From Paenibacillus mucilaginosus 3016 (GTDB taxonomy: Bacteria > Bacillota > Bacilli > Paenibacillales > NBRC-103111): a stretch of 64,000 nucleotides of DNA. The stretch's first letter is position 1. Each line of letters starts with the position of its first letter. The stretch is taken from the NCBI RefSeq assembly GCF_000250655.1, contig NC_016935.1:3800001-3864000 (forward strand), in the 5' to 3' direction. Shown piece after piece: positions 1 to 8,750 of the stretch. The notes beneath the pieces were generated by a model. The model was not told where the DNA came from. It searched no databases and worked only from the letters and a program-made list of their open reading frames with translations. A program made the translations under genes and the position numbers.

Positions 1-95
1 TAAACCGTCCGGGAGTTTCATAGAGATAGAGTATAAGATTCACGGGCCGCACAGCCGGCATACGGAGGTTTCCGTCTTCGAAGGAGGCTATATCG

Positions 96-905
96 ATGTT
101 CATCGTACTCAAAAACCGGCTGCCTGTCCTCAAGGGACGCAGGGGACAGCTGCTGGTGCTCGGATTCCTGCTCGGCCTCATCCTGTCGCTTGCGGTGGCG
201 GCCTTCAGCGAGACCGCGCTGTTCCATAATCCTTCCCGCCACTACACCTACTCGACCTACAAGTCCGCCGGCGGGGTGAAGCTGCACGCCATGAGAACAT
301 CACCGGACAACATCGAGCTGAAGCCTATCCGCTCGAACGTGACGAACACGGAGGAGTTCGGGATCAACGGAGGCTTCTTCTGGAACGGGGATCTGCTCAG
401 CATCGCCGTCATGAACGATAAGCCGATCCGCGGCGTGCCGCATGAATACGGCTCCGGCTGGACGAATATCGACTACCCCAAGGGGACGCTGGTCTGGGAT
501 GAAGCGGCCGGTGCTTTCTCCGTGCAGGTGGTGGAAGGAGCGAACCAGCTGCAGGTCACCGACCGCAGCCGGTACTGGGCTCAGGGCGGCGTCAGCATGG
601 CGCTCGGCGCAGGTGCGAAGTGGGCGGAGCAGGCCAGGAAGGAGGATATGCCGGCCTTCGGCGAAGCGAGACTGCGCTCCGGAGCCGTCTACGACAAGCA
701 GAACAACCTGTGGCTGCTCGTGTCGGGGGAGCCCTGCACGGTGCCGGAATTCCGGTCGGCGGTGCTCGAGGTTATCGCGCCGGGGCAGCTGGTGGACGGC
801 ATCTTTCTCGACGGCGACGGATCGTCGCAGATGCGCAACAGCCAGGCTGCGCTGAAGGGAGATTCCCGCGAGGTGTACCAGATGCTGGCACTGCGGCGCA
901 AGTAG
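96..905 (+). CDS. Phosphodiester glycosidase (NAGPA/DUF2233-type) membrane-anchored protein
   Basis: The 269-residue product has one N-terminal hydrophobic segment (about residues 18-38), so it is probably a membrane-anchored extracellular protein. Two motifs mark the phosphodiester glycosidase (NAGPA, formerly DUF2233) family: GINGGFFW at about 89-96 and FLDGDGSSQM at about 237-246. In this family these line the active site that cleaves sugar-phosphodiester bonds; bacterial members are linked to exopolysaccharide or wall-glycan processing. The exact substrate is unknown. The ATG follows AAGGAGG by about ten bases. It is followed by its own terminator, so it appears to be a single-gene unit. 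Confidence 0.82.
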   Translation: MFIVLKNRLPVLKGRRGQLLVLGFLLGLILSLAVAAFSETALFHNPSRHYTYSTYKSAGGVKLHAMRTSPDNIELKPIRSNVTNTEEFGINGGFFWNGDLLSIAVMNDKPIRGVPHEYGSGWTNIDYPKGTLVWDEAAGAFSVQVVEGANQLQVTDRSRYWAQGGVSMALGAGAKWAEQARKEDMPAFGEARLRSGAVYDKQNNLWLLVSGEPCTVPEFRSAVLEVIAPGQLVDGIFLDGDGSSQMRNSQAALKGDSREVYQMLALRRK

Positions 906-1070
906 GAGGCGGCAGCCGGTGCGACGCTGGTGCGGGAGGGCGGCTGCCGATTATGCCGCCGGTGAGCGGCTGATAGGAATGCCGGACGCGAGGCAGCGGG
1001 GAGTATGCACGGGGTATAGCTTCAGCTTCATTTGGCTTGGGGAGCAGTGGACATCGTTCCTATGAAAAGA

Positions 1071-1106
1071 GCGACAGCCCGGAAAAGCGGGGCTGCCGCT
1101 TTTTTT
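1071..1106 (+). terminator. Rho-independent terminator
   Basis: GCGACAGCCC at 1071-1080 pairs with GGGCTGCCGC at 1090-1099, with one mismatch, and is followed by seven T residues. It ends transcription coming from the phosphodiester glycosidase gene and separates it from the SigW-type promoter. Confidence 0.75.
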
Positions 1107-1157
1107 GCGAGCTTTTTGCCATCTTTTAGGCAAAAATTTGGATTCTATAGGTAATTA

Positions 1158-1184
1158 TGCAACTTTATTACTATTTATCCCGTA
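1158..1184 (+). promoter_or_regulatory. SigW-like (ECF) promoter of nfeD-floT
   Basis: TGCAAC at 1158-1163, a 17-base spacer and CGTA at 1181-1184 closely match the Bacillus SigW consensus (TGAAAC, 16-17 bases, CGTA). In B. subtilis the equivalent yuaF-floT-yuaI operon is in the SigW cell-envelope stress regulon, so sequence and context agree. Confidence 0.7.
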
Positions 1185-1307
1185 TTAACCTATGGAATCC
1201 TTTTACGGCTTGCAGCCGAAGAACGGAAAGCTGGAAGCGGTCCGCGTATCCCGCCATAACCGGGCCGAACTGCCGGGAACGGTATATGCTCAAGGAGGTG
1301 AGTCGCG

Positions 1308-1856
1308 ATGCTGGAAGTGTACTGGGGCCTGCTCCTGACAGGCATGCTCTTCGCTCTGGTCACCGTACTCTTCGGGGATCTGCTCGGCGGCGCTCTGCAC
1401 GGGATGTTCGACTGGATGTCGGGCGATATGCTGCATGCACTGCAGCCGATGGTGCTGTTCAGCGGCATTACGGTGCTGGGCGGTGCCGGTATCCTGCTGA
1501 CGAAGTATACGGCCTTCACGGCCGGGATGGTCCTCGGGCTGAGCCTGCTGGCTGCGGTGTTCTTGTGTGTCCTGATCTATCTGCTCTATATCAAGCCTAT
1601 GGCGAACACAGAGCAGTCGCTGGGCTTCTCCATGGAGGAGCTCGTGGGGCGGATCGGGGAAGTGACGGTGCCGATTCCTTCGGCCGGCAGCGGGGAAGTG
1701 GTGCTGCGGATCGGCGGCGGTCTCACGAACCAGATTGCGGAGAGCTACGACGGGAGTGAGATCCCGTGGGGCAAGCGCGTGGTCACTGTGGAAGTGATCT
1801 CCGGCGTGCTGATGGTGACTGCACTCGATACGGATGAGCCGGGACTCGAACCATAG
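1308..1856 (+). CDS. NfeD-like membrane protein (YuaF type), flotillin partner
   Basis: The 182-residue protein has three hydrophobic segments in its first ~95 residues, followed by a soluble domain (about 110-175) of the kind that forms the OB fold in NfeD proteins. Short NfeD1b/YuaF proteins are encoded next to flotillins and are thought to act with them in membrane microdomains. Here the flotillin gene lies 73 bases downstream on the same strand. The start is set by AAGGAGGTGA just before the ATG. No protease domain is present, as expected for the short class. Confidence 0.85.
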   Translation: MLEVYWGLLLTGMLFALVTVLFGDLLGGALHGMFDWMSGDMLHALQPMVLFSGITVLGGAGILLTKYTAFTAGMVLGLSLLAAVFLCVLIYLLYIKPMANTEQSLGFSMEELVGRIGEVTVPIPSAGSGEVVLRIGGGLTNQIAESYDGSEIPWGKRVVTVEVISGVLMVTALDTDEPGLEP

Positions 1857-1929
1857 CCCTCTTTTTCACTTCCTCCCGGCTTCAACGTACGGATGCAGCT
1901 GAAATTCAATCTAAACAAGGAGTGATGGA

Positions 1930-3447
1930 ATGGGAATGGATGCGCTGTTGGTGCCTGCGGTCGTCGTCGGGGTGATTGTGGTGCTGGGGCTCGCTTTTTG
2001 GGCCCGGTACAAAACGGTGTCCCCCGACGAAGCCATGATCGTTACGGGTTCGTTCCTCGGCACGAAGCACGTGCTGACGGACGATACGGGCCGCAAGATC
2101 AAGATCGTCCGGGGAGGCGGCTCCTTCATCCTGCCGGTGTTCCAGCAGGCGGAGTTCCTCTCCCTCCTGTCGCATAAACTCGACATCTCAACGCCGGAGG
2201 TGTACACCGAGCAGGGCGTGCCGGTGCTCGCCGACGGGGTCGCGATCATCAAGATCGGCGGGTCCGTTGAAGATGTCGCCACGGCGGCGGAGCAGTTCAT
2301 GGGCAAGCCGACGGAGGCGCTGAGGGCCGAAGCCCAAGAGGTGCTCGAAGGTCACCTGCGGGCGATTCTCGGGACGATGACTGTCGAGGAAGTATACCGC
2401 AACCGGGACCGCTTCGCCCAGGAGGTGCAGGGCGTCGCAGCCAAGGATCTCAAGAAGATGGGGCTGCAGATCGTCTCCTTCACGATCAAGGACGTGCGCG
2501 ACAAACAGGGCTATCTCGAGGCGCTCGGCAAGCCGCGGATTGCCGCGGTGAAGCGGGACGCCGAGATTGCCGAGGCCCAGGCCGTGCGGGACGCCCGGAT
2601 CCAGAAGGCGCAGGCCGAGGAAGAGGGCCAGAAGGCGGAGCTGCTGCGCGACACGAATATCGCCGAAGCGTCCAAGGAGAAGGAGCTCAAGGTCGCCTCG
2701 TTCAAAAAGGACCAGGACATGGCCCGGGCCGAAGCGGACCAGGCGTACCATATCCAGGAAGCACGTGCCAAGCAGAGCGTGGTCGAAGAACAGATGCGCG
2801 TTGAGCTCGTGCGCAAGGAGCGGGAGATCGACCTCGAGACAAAGGAGATCCTGCGGCGCGAGAAGCAGTATGACGCCGAGGTCAAGAAGAAGGCGGATGC
2901 CGACCGCTATGCGGTCGTCCAGGCGGCGGAAGCCGACAAGGCGAGGCAGATCGCCGAAGCGGATGCAAGGCAGTACCGCATCGAAGCGGAAGCGAAGGCG
3001 AATGCGGAGCAGAAGCGGCTCGAGGGCCTGGCGGTGGCGGACGCCGAGCGGGCCAAGGGTACCGCCGAAGCCGAGGTCATCCGGCTGCGCGGTCTCGCCG
3101 AGGCGGAAGCGAAGCAGAAGCTCGCCGAGGCGTTCGAGAAGTTCGGCGAAGCGGCCGTGCTCGACATCATCGTGAAGATGCTGCCGGAGCTCGCCGGGCG
3201 GGTGGCTTCGCCGATCGCCGCGATCGACAAGCTGACCGTTGTCGATACAGGCCATGGAGAGGGCGCAGCCCGCGTCAGCAACTACGTGACCCAGCTGATG
3301 GCGACGGCCCCCGAGATGCTGAAAAGCGTCAGCGGCATCGATGTCGAGGCGCTGATGAAGGGGCTGACCCAGCGGGCGGGCCAAGGGGCCGCTTCCGGGC
3401 AGGCGGCTTCGTCCGGCGGCAGCGGCGGGGGCGGCCAGGGGGAATAA
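1930..3447 (+). CDS. floT: Flotillin-like protein FloT (SPFH domain)
   Basis: The 505-residue protein starts with one membrane segment (about 6-26), continues with an SPFH/PHB domain (about 30-200), then a long Ala/Glu/Lys/Arg-rich coiled coil (about 200-390), and ends in a Gly/Ser/Gln tail. This is the flotillin layout and length. Flotillins scaffold functional membrane microdomains and influence fluidity, secretion and signalling. It is the second gene of the SigW-type unit with the NfeD protein. AAGGAG precedes the ATG. Its probable terminator has been split by an insertion sequence (3623-5318). No yuaI-like third gene is present. Confidence 0.92.
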   Translation: MGMDALLVPAVVVGVIVVLGLAFWARYKTVSPDEAMIVTGSFLGTKHVLTDDTGRKIKIVRGGGSFILPVFQQAEFLSLLSHKLDISTPEVYTEQGVPVLADGVAIIKIGGSVEDVATAAEQFMGKPTEALRAEAQEVLEGHLRAILGTMTVEEVYRNRDRFAQEVQGVAAKDLKKMGLQIVSFTIKDVRDKQGYLEALGKPRIAAVKRDAEIAEAQAVRDARIQKAQAEEEGQKAELLRDTNIAEASKEKELKVASFKKDQDMARAEADQAYHIQEARAKQSVVEEQMRVELVRKEREIDLETKEILRREKQYDAEVKKKADADRYAVVQAAEADKARQIAEADARQYRIEAEAKANAEQKRLEGLAVADAERAKGTAEAEVIRLRGLAEAEAKQKLAEAFEKFGEAAVLDIIVKMLPELAGRVASPIAAIDKLTVVDTGHGEGAARVSNYVTQLMATAPEMLKSVSGIDVEALMKGLTQRAGQGAASGQAASSGGSGGGGQGE

Positions 3448-3675
3448 GCTGCGAAGATAGCAGCGGCGGGCCCCGGGGCCGGCAGGGTATCAGGGCTTGG
3501 GCGTCGTGCCAAGACCTGTTCACTGGCCGGACTTAACTCCAAGCTTCAGCCGAAAGAACTTTCATCCTAAGCTTTATCACAAAGCTCATCGCAAAAGCGT
3601 CCACTCAAAGCTTCCTCCGTGCGGGAGGCCACTGAAGAACTTACGCTTTTTCCTCAGGAGCCTCGTATAAGTCAT

Positions 3676-3719
3676 AAAAAAGCCATCTACCCCCATTTTT
3701 AGGGTCAGATGGCTTTTTT
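3676..3719. terminator. Terminator inside the IS, behind the transposase gene
   Basis: AAAAAAGCCATCTACCC at 3676-3692 pairs with GGGTCAGATGGCTTTTTT (3702-3719), with one mismatch. T runs occur on both strands, so it can stop the transposase message and also transcripts entering from floT. Confidence 0.8.
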
Positions 3720-3754
3720 ATAGGCTTAAAATTGGTCTGCTCGATACGTTTTTT

Positions 3755-5206
3755 TCAATCTACCAGCTTCAGTATACGCTTAAGATTTACAGCGAATATG
3801 GCCATTGCACCTTGCATTTCTATGCCAATCAGACCCGAAGATGTGGCAACATCATACCCGTGTCTATGTTTGAGTTCGCTGTTTTTCGCTTCGATCTTGT
3901 AGCGCTCTTTGGATTTCGCCTTGAAATATTCCGTTTCCTGGAACGCCATCTGTTCCGCGTGTTCATCAGATTTAATCGTTACGGAATAAGTTTTACTCTT
4001 GGCGCCTTCTTTGTAACAGCCCTCCTTGAGCGGACAGCTCTTGCAGATCTCTACGTCAAAATAATAGGTATCCTGTTGGTTTTTACCGACGCCTTTTTTG
4101 CCTTGCCGGGCCTTTCGAGTCGCCATGTGACCAGCCGGGCATACGTACATGCCGGCATCTTTGTTGAATAGAAATTCCTCTTCTTTCTTACGGCTGCCTT
4201 GCGTGATCAGCGGATTGAGTTTTGCTACAAGTTCAATCTCATTGTTCGTTGTGTACAAAATATTATCCTTCTCGGAGTAGGCGGTATCGCCAATGACGGT
4301 CTTAACTTGCATTCCTGCTGCATTGCTTTTTTCGATGAGCGTCTGCAGCTGCTTGCCGTCATTCTTCTCGCCTGTTGTAATGACAGCTGCCGTTATGATG
4401 CGCTCCTCCGTCATGGCCAGATGAGTTTTATATCCAAAGAATGCAGAATCGGCGCTTTTATGTCCCACTCGAGCATCCGGATCCGCCGTTAGACGAAGCT
4501 GTTCGATGTCATCCTCCACCGTTTCCTTCAGCAGGTGTAACGGATTCAAAACCTTTGGTACTTGCGCGATCCCGGATTCCAACTCGATGAAGGTCACAAG
4601 CTTTTGACAATACTCGATTTCGTCTTCGAGTACGTCGCTCGTGTTCTTTGCGGGCATTTTGGCTTTGAGCGATTCATCCATCGTGTAAACGGACTTTCGC
4701 AGCTTTCGTGCACGGTCTCGCAGAATTTCTAGCGGCGACTTCTGATTGTAGCGCGCTTTTGTATGCGTAGCGTCGACGATTATGGAGTTGCTCTTCAGGA
4801 TTTTCAGTTCGATAGCGAGGTCTACCGTCTTACCAATGAGCATGTCCAATAAGTTGATGTCTTTGAGCCGCAGTTTGCGGAATTTTGTCAGAGAACTCGG
4901 GTCGATGACCGGATCCTCCGGTGCCATGCCCAGGAAATACTTAAACGACAGGTCATACTTAGAACGCTCGACAATATCTACGTCAGATAGTTCAAAGATG
5001 GCTTTCAGCAACAAATATTTAAACATTCTGATGGGGTCAATGGCGTTACGTCCGTTGTCCAAACAATATTTTGTCTGCAGTTCTTCAAAGATAAAAGTGA
5101 AGTTCACCAGTTCGTTGATTTGACGGAGCATGTTGTCCTTCGGCACGACGATATCATACAGAGCCGCGTAAGGGCTCAGAACCAAGCTTTGTTGTTGTTG
5201 AATCAT
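3755..5206 (-). CDS. IS1182-family transposase
   Basis: The protein is about 483 residues with no frameshift. The N-terminal part (about 1-120, with DPIRMFKYLLLKAI and DPVIDPSSLTKFRK) is the DUF772 helical domain of IS5/IS1182-like transposases. The catalytic DDE-type part follows, with IVDATHTKARYN near 145, DARVGHKSADSAFFGYKTH near 245 and IGDTAYSEKDN near 300. The C-terminal part has a cysteine cluster (CKSCPLKEGC) and the conserved KNSELKHRHGYD end. A GTG nine bases upstream (5215) is a possible alternative start; the ATG at 5206 is preferred. A TATAAT-like box lies on the minus strand at 5236-5241. Confidence 0.92.
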   Translation of the reverse strand: MIQQQQSLVLSPYAALYDIVVPKDNMLRQINELVNFTFIFEELQTKYCLDNGRNAIDPIRMFKYLLLKAIFELSDVDIVERSKYDLSFKYFLGMAPEDPVIDPSSLTKFRKLRLKDINLLDMLIGKTVDLAIELKILKSNSIIVDATHTKARYNQKSPLEILRDRARKLRKSVYTMDESLKAKMPAKNTSDVLEDEIEYCQKLVTFIELESGIAQVPKVLNPLHLLKETVEDDIEQLRLTADPDARVGHKSADSAFFGYKTHLAMTEERIITAAVITTGEKNDGKQLQTLIEKSNAAGMQVKTVIGDTAYSEKDNILYTTNNEIELVAKLNPLITQGSRKKEEEFLFNKDAGMYVCPAGHMATRKARQGKKGVGKNQQDTYYFDVEICKSCPLKEGCYKEGAKSKTYSVTIKSDEHAEQMAFQETEYFKAKSKERYKIEAKNSELKHRHGYDVATSSGLIGIEMQGAMAIFAVNLKRILKLVD

Positions 5207-5245
5207 CCGTCTCACCCGCTTTTCGAGATGACTCCATTATACGTC

Positions 5246-5292
5246 AAAAAAAGCACAGCCTCTTCAATTTTCTTGAAGGGCTGTGCTTTTTT
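5246..5292. terminator. Terminator at the promoter end of the IS
   Basis: A long, nearly perfect hairpin (arms around GCACAGCC and GGCTGTGC plus TTCAA/TTGAA) is flanked by A and T runs, so it works in both directions. It lies between the IS end and the transposase start and would block read-through from outside into the transposase gene. Confidence 0.8.
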
Positions 5293-5378
5293 AAGACGGA
5301 CTTTTTCAGTGGCCTCCCGTGCGGAGGGGGCTTTTTTCGTTGGGAGAGAGTCCATCCGTTCTGGAAGCATGGCCGGAT

Positions 5379-5408
5379 TTGTCAGGGACGCTGTTTCAGC
5401 GTTATAAT
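5379..5408 (+). promoter_or_regulatory. Probable SigA promoter for the MATE gene
   Basis: TTGTCA at 5379-5384 and TATAAT at 5403-5408 are separated by 18 bases. This lies about 100 bases before the MATE start and outside the IS, so the pump does not need IS-borne transcription. Confidence 0.5.
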
Positions 5409-5510
5409 TTTAGGATTAAAACGTTTCATGATGAAATCTTTACAGAGACGGCCGGGCGGGAGGCCTTGCTGGGCGCCTGCAGTGTTCGCAATAACGGGGG
5501 AGGGAAGTTG

Positions 5511-6911
5511 ATGGCAAAGGAAATGCCGGCCAAGGCCAACCTTACCGAGGGGCCGATCGGCCGTAATCTGCTGCTGTTCGCGCTGCCGGTGCTGATGGGC
5601 AATGTGCTCCAGTCGCTGAACGGAACGATCAATTCGATCTGGGTTGGCAATTATCTGGGGGAGAGCGCTTTCGCGGCGACCTCCAATGCGAACAACATCA
5701 TGTTTTTTCTGCTCAGTCTCGTGTTCGGGATCGGGATGGCTTCGACGATTCTGATCGGACAGAGCGTCGGGGCGGGGGATGAAGCGAAGGCGAAGCGGGT
5801 CGTCGGCACGAGCGCGCTCTTTTTTACCTCGCTGTCGATCGTGATCACAGCGGTTGGCATGCTGTTCTCGGAAGCGATCCTCCGGGGCATGAGCACTCCG
5901 GCGGACGCCATGCCGTATGCGGCGGCCTACCTTCGGATCATTTTTCTCGGCGTGCCGTTCATGTTCTTCTATAACTTCGTCATGATGATTCTGCGCGGGG
6001 CGGGGGATGCCAAGACGCCGTTCTACTTCCTGCTGCTCTCGACGGTGCTGGATATCGTGCTCAATCCGGTGTTCATCTTCGGCCTCGGGCCGCTGCCCCG
6101 GATGGATACGGCAGGCGCCGCGCTCGCATCCGTCATCGCCCAGCTGGTTGCGCTCGTCGGGCTGGTGTGGCATCTGTACCGGCGCAAGCACTTCCTGCGA
6201 CTTACGGCGGCCGACCGCCACCTGCTCCGCTTCGATCCGCAGATCGTGGGAGCCCTGGTGAAGAAGGGCATCCCGATGGGCCTGCAGATGATGATCGTCT
6301 CGACCAGTGCGATCGCCATCGTGCAGCTCGTCAACTCGTTCGGTTCCGTGGCGACGGCGGCTTTCGGGGCGGCGATGCAGATCTCGAGCTACGTGCAGAT
6401 GCCGGCGATGGCGATCGGCGGGGCGGTGTCCACCCTGGCGGCCCAGAATGTGGGTGCCGGAAAGTGGGACCGCGTGCACAAGACGACGCTGCTGGGCATC
6501 CTGTTCAACTTCGTCATGACAGGAACGCTTGTCGGGGTGATCTATCTGTTCAACCGGCAGGCACTCGGGCTGTTCTTACAGGACGAAGCGGCGATCGCGA
6601 TCGGGATGACGATCAATCACATCACGCTGTGGGCGTTCATCCTCTTCGGCATCACATTCGTCGTATCCGGTGTCGTCCGGGCGACGGGAGCGGTGATGAT
6701 CCCTCTGCTGACCACCTTCCTGGCCCTCTGGTGCTTCCGCGTACCTCTGGCCTATTATCTCGGCCATGCGTACGGGCTGGATGCGCTCTGGTGGAGCTTC
6801 CCGGTCGGTTTCGGCGTGGGGATCGTGCTTTCCTCGATGTACTATCTGTGGGGGAATTGGCGCCAAGCGAAGATGCTGGAGCCGGCAGCGGGAGCCCCTG
6901 CGGTCGAGTAG
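5511..6911 (+). CDS. MATE-family efflux transporter
   Basis: The 466-residue protein has about twelve hydrophobic segments arranged as two MatE repeats. It starts with the typical LTEGPIGRNLLLFALPVLMGN and NSIWVGNYLG segments. MATE proteins export cationic drugs or metabolites, driven by Na+ or H+; the substrate here cannot be told. The ATG at 5511 is chosen because it follows a GGGAGGGA site and because family members begin near this MAKEMPAK; an open frame runs further upstream but lacks family similarity. It lies between the IS and a bidirectional terminator shared with udk. Confidence 0.88.
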   Translation: MAKEMPAKANLTEGPIGRNLLLFALPVLMGNVLQSLNGTINSIWVGNYLGESAFAATSNANNIMFFLLSLVFGIGMASTILIGQSVGAGDEAKAKRVVGTSALFFTSLSIVITAVGMLFSEAILRGMSTPADAMPYAAAYLRIIFLGVPFMFFYNFVMMILRGAGDAKTPFYFLLLSTVLDIVLNPVFIFGLGPLPRMDTAGAALASVIAQLVALVGLVWHLYRRKHFLRLTAADRHLLRFDPQIVGALVKKGIPMGLQMMIVSTSAIAIVQLVNSFGSVATAAFGAAMQISSYVQMPAMAIGGAVSTLAAQNVGAGKWDRVHKTTLLGILFNFVMTGTLVGVIYLFNRQALGLFLQDEAAIAIGMTINHITLWAFILFGITFVVSGVVRATGAVMIPLLTTFLALWCFRVPLAYYLGHAYGLDALWWSFPVGFGVGIVLSSMYYLWGNWRQAKMLEPAAGAPAVE

Positions 6912-6953
6912 GACGGGGACGAAGCGGATTTCATATGCGGAACAGCGGCAGCA

Positions 6954-6998
6954 AAAAAACATCCCCGGCTAGTCATAGGACAGCCGGGGATGTTTTTT
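6954..6998. terminator. Bidirectional terminator between the MATE gene and udk
   Basis: AAAAAACATCCCCGGCT at 6954-6970 pairs perfectly with AGCCGGGGATGTTTTTT at 6982-6998, giving T runs on both strands between two convergent genes. Confidence 0.9.
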
Positions 6999-7061
6999 GG
7001 GGGGGTACAGCGGCACCGGAGTGATCTTAAGCTTTCTTTTGCCAAGACCGGTGTCAGTGCG

Positions 7062-7676
7062 TTAAGCCATCAGGTACTTCTCGGTAAGAATCGAGAGAAG
7101 CTGGATGCCGACTTCGTTGTGGCCGCCCTCCGGAATGATGAGATCGGCGTACTTCTTCGACGGCTCGATGAACGCTTCGTGCATCGGCTTGACCGTACCG
7201 AGGTACTGGTCATAGACCGACTGGATCGAGCGCCCCCGTTCATTGATGTCGCGCAGCACGCGGCGGAGTATGCGGACGTCGGGGTCCGTGTCCACGAACA
7301 CCTTGATGTCGAGAATCTCGCGGAGATGCTCGTCCGACAGCACATGCAGCCCTTCGATGATCACGATCTTGTTCGGCCGCAGCTCCACCGTCTTGTCGGC
7401 GAACCGGGCATGGTTGGCGAAGTCATAGACCGGCGCGTGAACGGTATCCCCGTTCTTCAGTGCTTTGAGGTTCGCGAGCATCAGGCCGTTGTCGAACGCC
7501 AGCGGATGGTCGTAGTTGATCGTCTCCCGTTCTTCCAGCGGAAGATGGGAGTGATCTTTATAATAATTGTCCTGTGAAATAAAAGTAACTTTCTTCGAAC
7601 CCAGACGGTCGATAACCGAGCGGGCTACCGTAGTTTTGCCGGAACCCGTTCCCCCGGCGATTCCAATAATGAGCAT
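7062..7676 (-). CDS. udk: Uridine kinase
   Basis: The 204-residue protein carries the P-loop GGTGSGKTT near residue 8, the uridine-kinase motif ISQDNYYKD near 35 and NYDHPLAFD near 54, then APVYDF and the IIEGLHVL Walker-B-like strand. It phosphorylates uridine and cytidine with GTP/ATP in pyrimidine salvage. Length matches bacterial Udk. The start at 7676 gives the normal N terminus MLIIGIAGGTGSGK; a GGGAGG lies somewhat far (13 bases) upstream, and the longer open frame to 7763 has no family similarity. It appears to stand alone. Confidence 0.93.
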   Translation of the reverse strand: MLIIGIAGGTGSGKTTVARSVIDRLGSKKVTFISQDNYYKDHSHLPLEERETINYDHPLAFDNGLMLANLKALKNGDTVHAPVYDFANHARFADKTVELRPNKIVIIEGLHVLSDEHLREILDIKVFVDTDPDVRILRRVLRDINERGRSIQSVYDQYLGTVKPMHEAFIEPSKKYADLIIPEGGHNEVGIQLLSILTEKYLMA

Positions 7677-7924
7677 GGTTAAGATGAAGCCTCCCGGTGA
7701 TTGATGCGATGAACAGATGATGTGGAAATCCCGTGATGCGGATTGATTTTGATATTGTAGCACAATCGCCGTAAGGACAAAAGTCCCACCTCCGCCAAGC
7801 AGGCCTTCTCCCCTTAGCTGAGGGAGCTGCGCGTCTTTCTTTTGTCACATATTCTTTGAAGCTTTCGGCAAAATAATCCGGTACATCCAAATCTCCGGGA
7901 ATTCCCCGAAGGAGCGATTCCATC

Positions 7925-8740
7925 ATGAGTACGCAGACGATTGAAGTGCCGGGCCTGATGCTGCCGGACCTCAAAGATAAAGTGGCCGTGGTAACCGGAG
8001 CCGGGTCCGGCATCGGCCGGGCGGCGGCCTTGGAGCTCGGCCGGCAGGGAGCCAGGCTTGTGCTCGTGGACCTCAAGGACGAGCGGAGGGAGCAGGTGAA
8101 GGCGGAGCTCGCCGCCATGAAAGCGGAAGCGGTCACCCTGGATGCGGACCTGTCCGACCCGGTGCGGGTGCAATGGGCGTTCGACGAGGCGGCCAGGGCG
8201 TGGGGGCGGCTCGACATCGTGTTCGCCAATGCCGGGATCAACGGCGTGCTGACCCCGATCGAGGATATGAAGCCCGAGGACTGGGATCATACGATGTTCG
8301 TGAACCTCAAGGGTACGTTCCTCAGCGTGAAGTACGCGATTCCCCATATGAAGGAAAAAGGGGGAAGCATCATCATCACCTCCTCGATCAACGGCTCGCG
8401 GGTGTTCTCGAACTTCGGCATGTCCGCCTACAGCACGTCGAAGGCCGGACAGGTCGCCTTTGCCAAGATGGCGGCGCTCGAGCTCGCCCGCTACAAGATC
8501 CGCGTCAACGTGATCTGCCCGGGGGCGATCACGACCCATATCGGGGAGAATACGCACTCCACGCCGGAGCTGCGCAAGATCAAGATTCCGGTCCAGTATC
8601 CGGAAGGCAGCATGCCGCTCGAGCACGGTCCGGGCAAGCCCGAGCAGGTGGGGGAGCTCGTCGCGTTCCTCGCCTCCGGTGCCTCCAGCCACATCACGGG
8701 CACAGAGCTGTTCATCGACGGGGCGGAATCGCTGCTGTAA
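7925..8740 (+). CDS. Short-chain dehydrogenase/reductase
   Basis: This is a classical SDR of 271 residues. The cofactor-binding TGAGSGIGR lies near residue 25, NAG near 100, the catalytic Ser-Tyr-Lys is visible as SSINGS then YSTSKAG, and ICPGAITTHI follows. The substrate is unknown. The ATG lies just behind GGAGCG. A partly decayed second copy of its 3' end follows directly (8751-8850), pointing to an old partial tandem duplication. Confidence 0.88.
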   Translation: MSTQTIEVPGLMLPDLKDKVAVVTGAGSGIGRAAALELGRQGARLVLVDLKDERREQVKAELAAMKAEAVTLDADLSDPVRVQWAFDEAARAWGRLDIVFANAGINGVLTPIEDMKPEDWDHTMFVNLKGTFLSVKYAIPHMKEKGGSIIITSSINGSRVFSNFGMSAYSTSKAGQVAFAKMAALELARYKIRVNVICPGAITTHIGENTHSTPELRKIKIPVQYPEGSMPLEHGPGKPEQVGELVAFLASGASSHITGTELFIDGAESLL

Positions 8741-8750
8741 GGCAGGAAGG

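Larger units (their letters stand above)
906..1307. other. Intergenic region with terminator and ECF promoter
   Basis: No gene is seen here. The stretch holds a hairpin terminator (1071-1106) and then a SigW-like promoter (1158-1184). The mRNA leader before the nfeD-like gene is about 115 bases long, and I see no clear riboswitch in it. Confidence 0.6.
3623..5318 (-). mobile_element. IS1182-family insertion sequence inserted in a terminator hairpin
   Basis: The element is about 1696 bp and has one transposase gene on the minus strand. Its ends carry the inverted repeat GGGAGGCCACTGAA (3623-3636 and the complement of 5305-5318), with weaker similarity continuing about ten bases inward. GTGC is present directly outside both ends (3619-3622 and 5319-5322) as a candidate 4-bp target duplication. 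Joining the flanks across it restores a perfect-looking terminator, AAAGCTTCCTCC-GTGC-GGAGGGGGCTTTTTT, so the IS sits in the hairpin loop behind floT. Repeats and reading frame are intact, which suggests recent and possibly active transposition. Confidence 0.82.

Noticed and set aside
1..95. Coding sequence at the left edge
   Set aside because: No frame with recognisable features; only the upstream region of the first gene is visible.
2188..3384. Long open frame antisense to floT
   Set aside because: It mirrors the GC-rich, Ala/Glu/Lys-rich coiled-coil codons of floT, has no ribosome binding site and yields a repetitive Leu/Arg/Asp protein; a shadow of the real gene.
5319..5510. N-terminal extension of the MATE protein reaching into the IS boundary
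   Set aside because: The extension covers the terminator remnant and the promoter, and lacks similarity to MATE proteins; ATG 5511 has a suitable site and the family N terminus.
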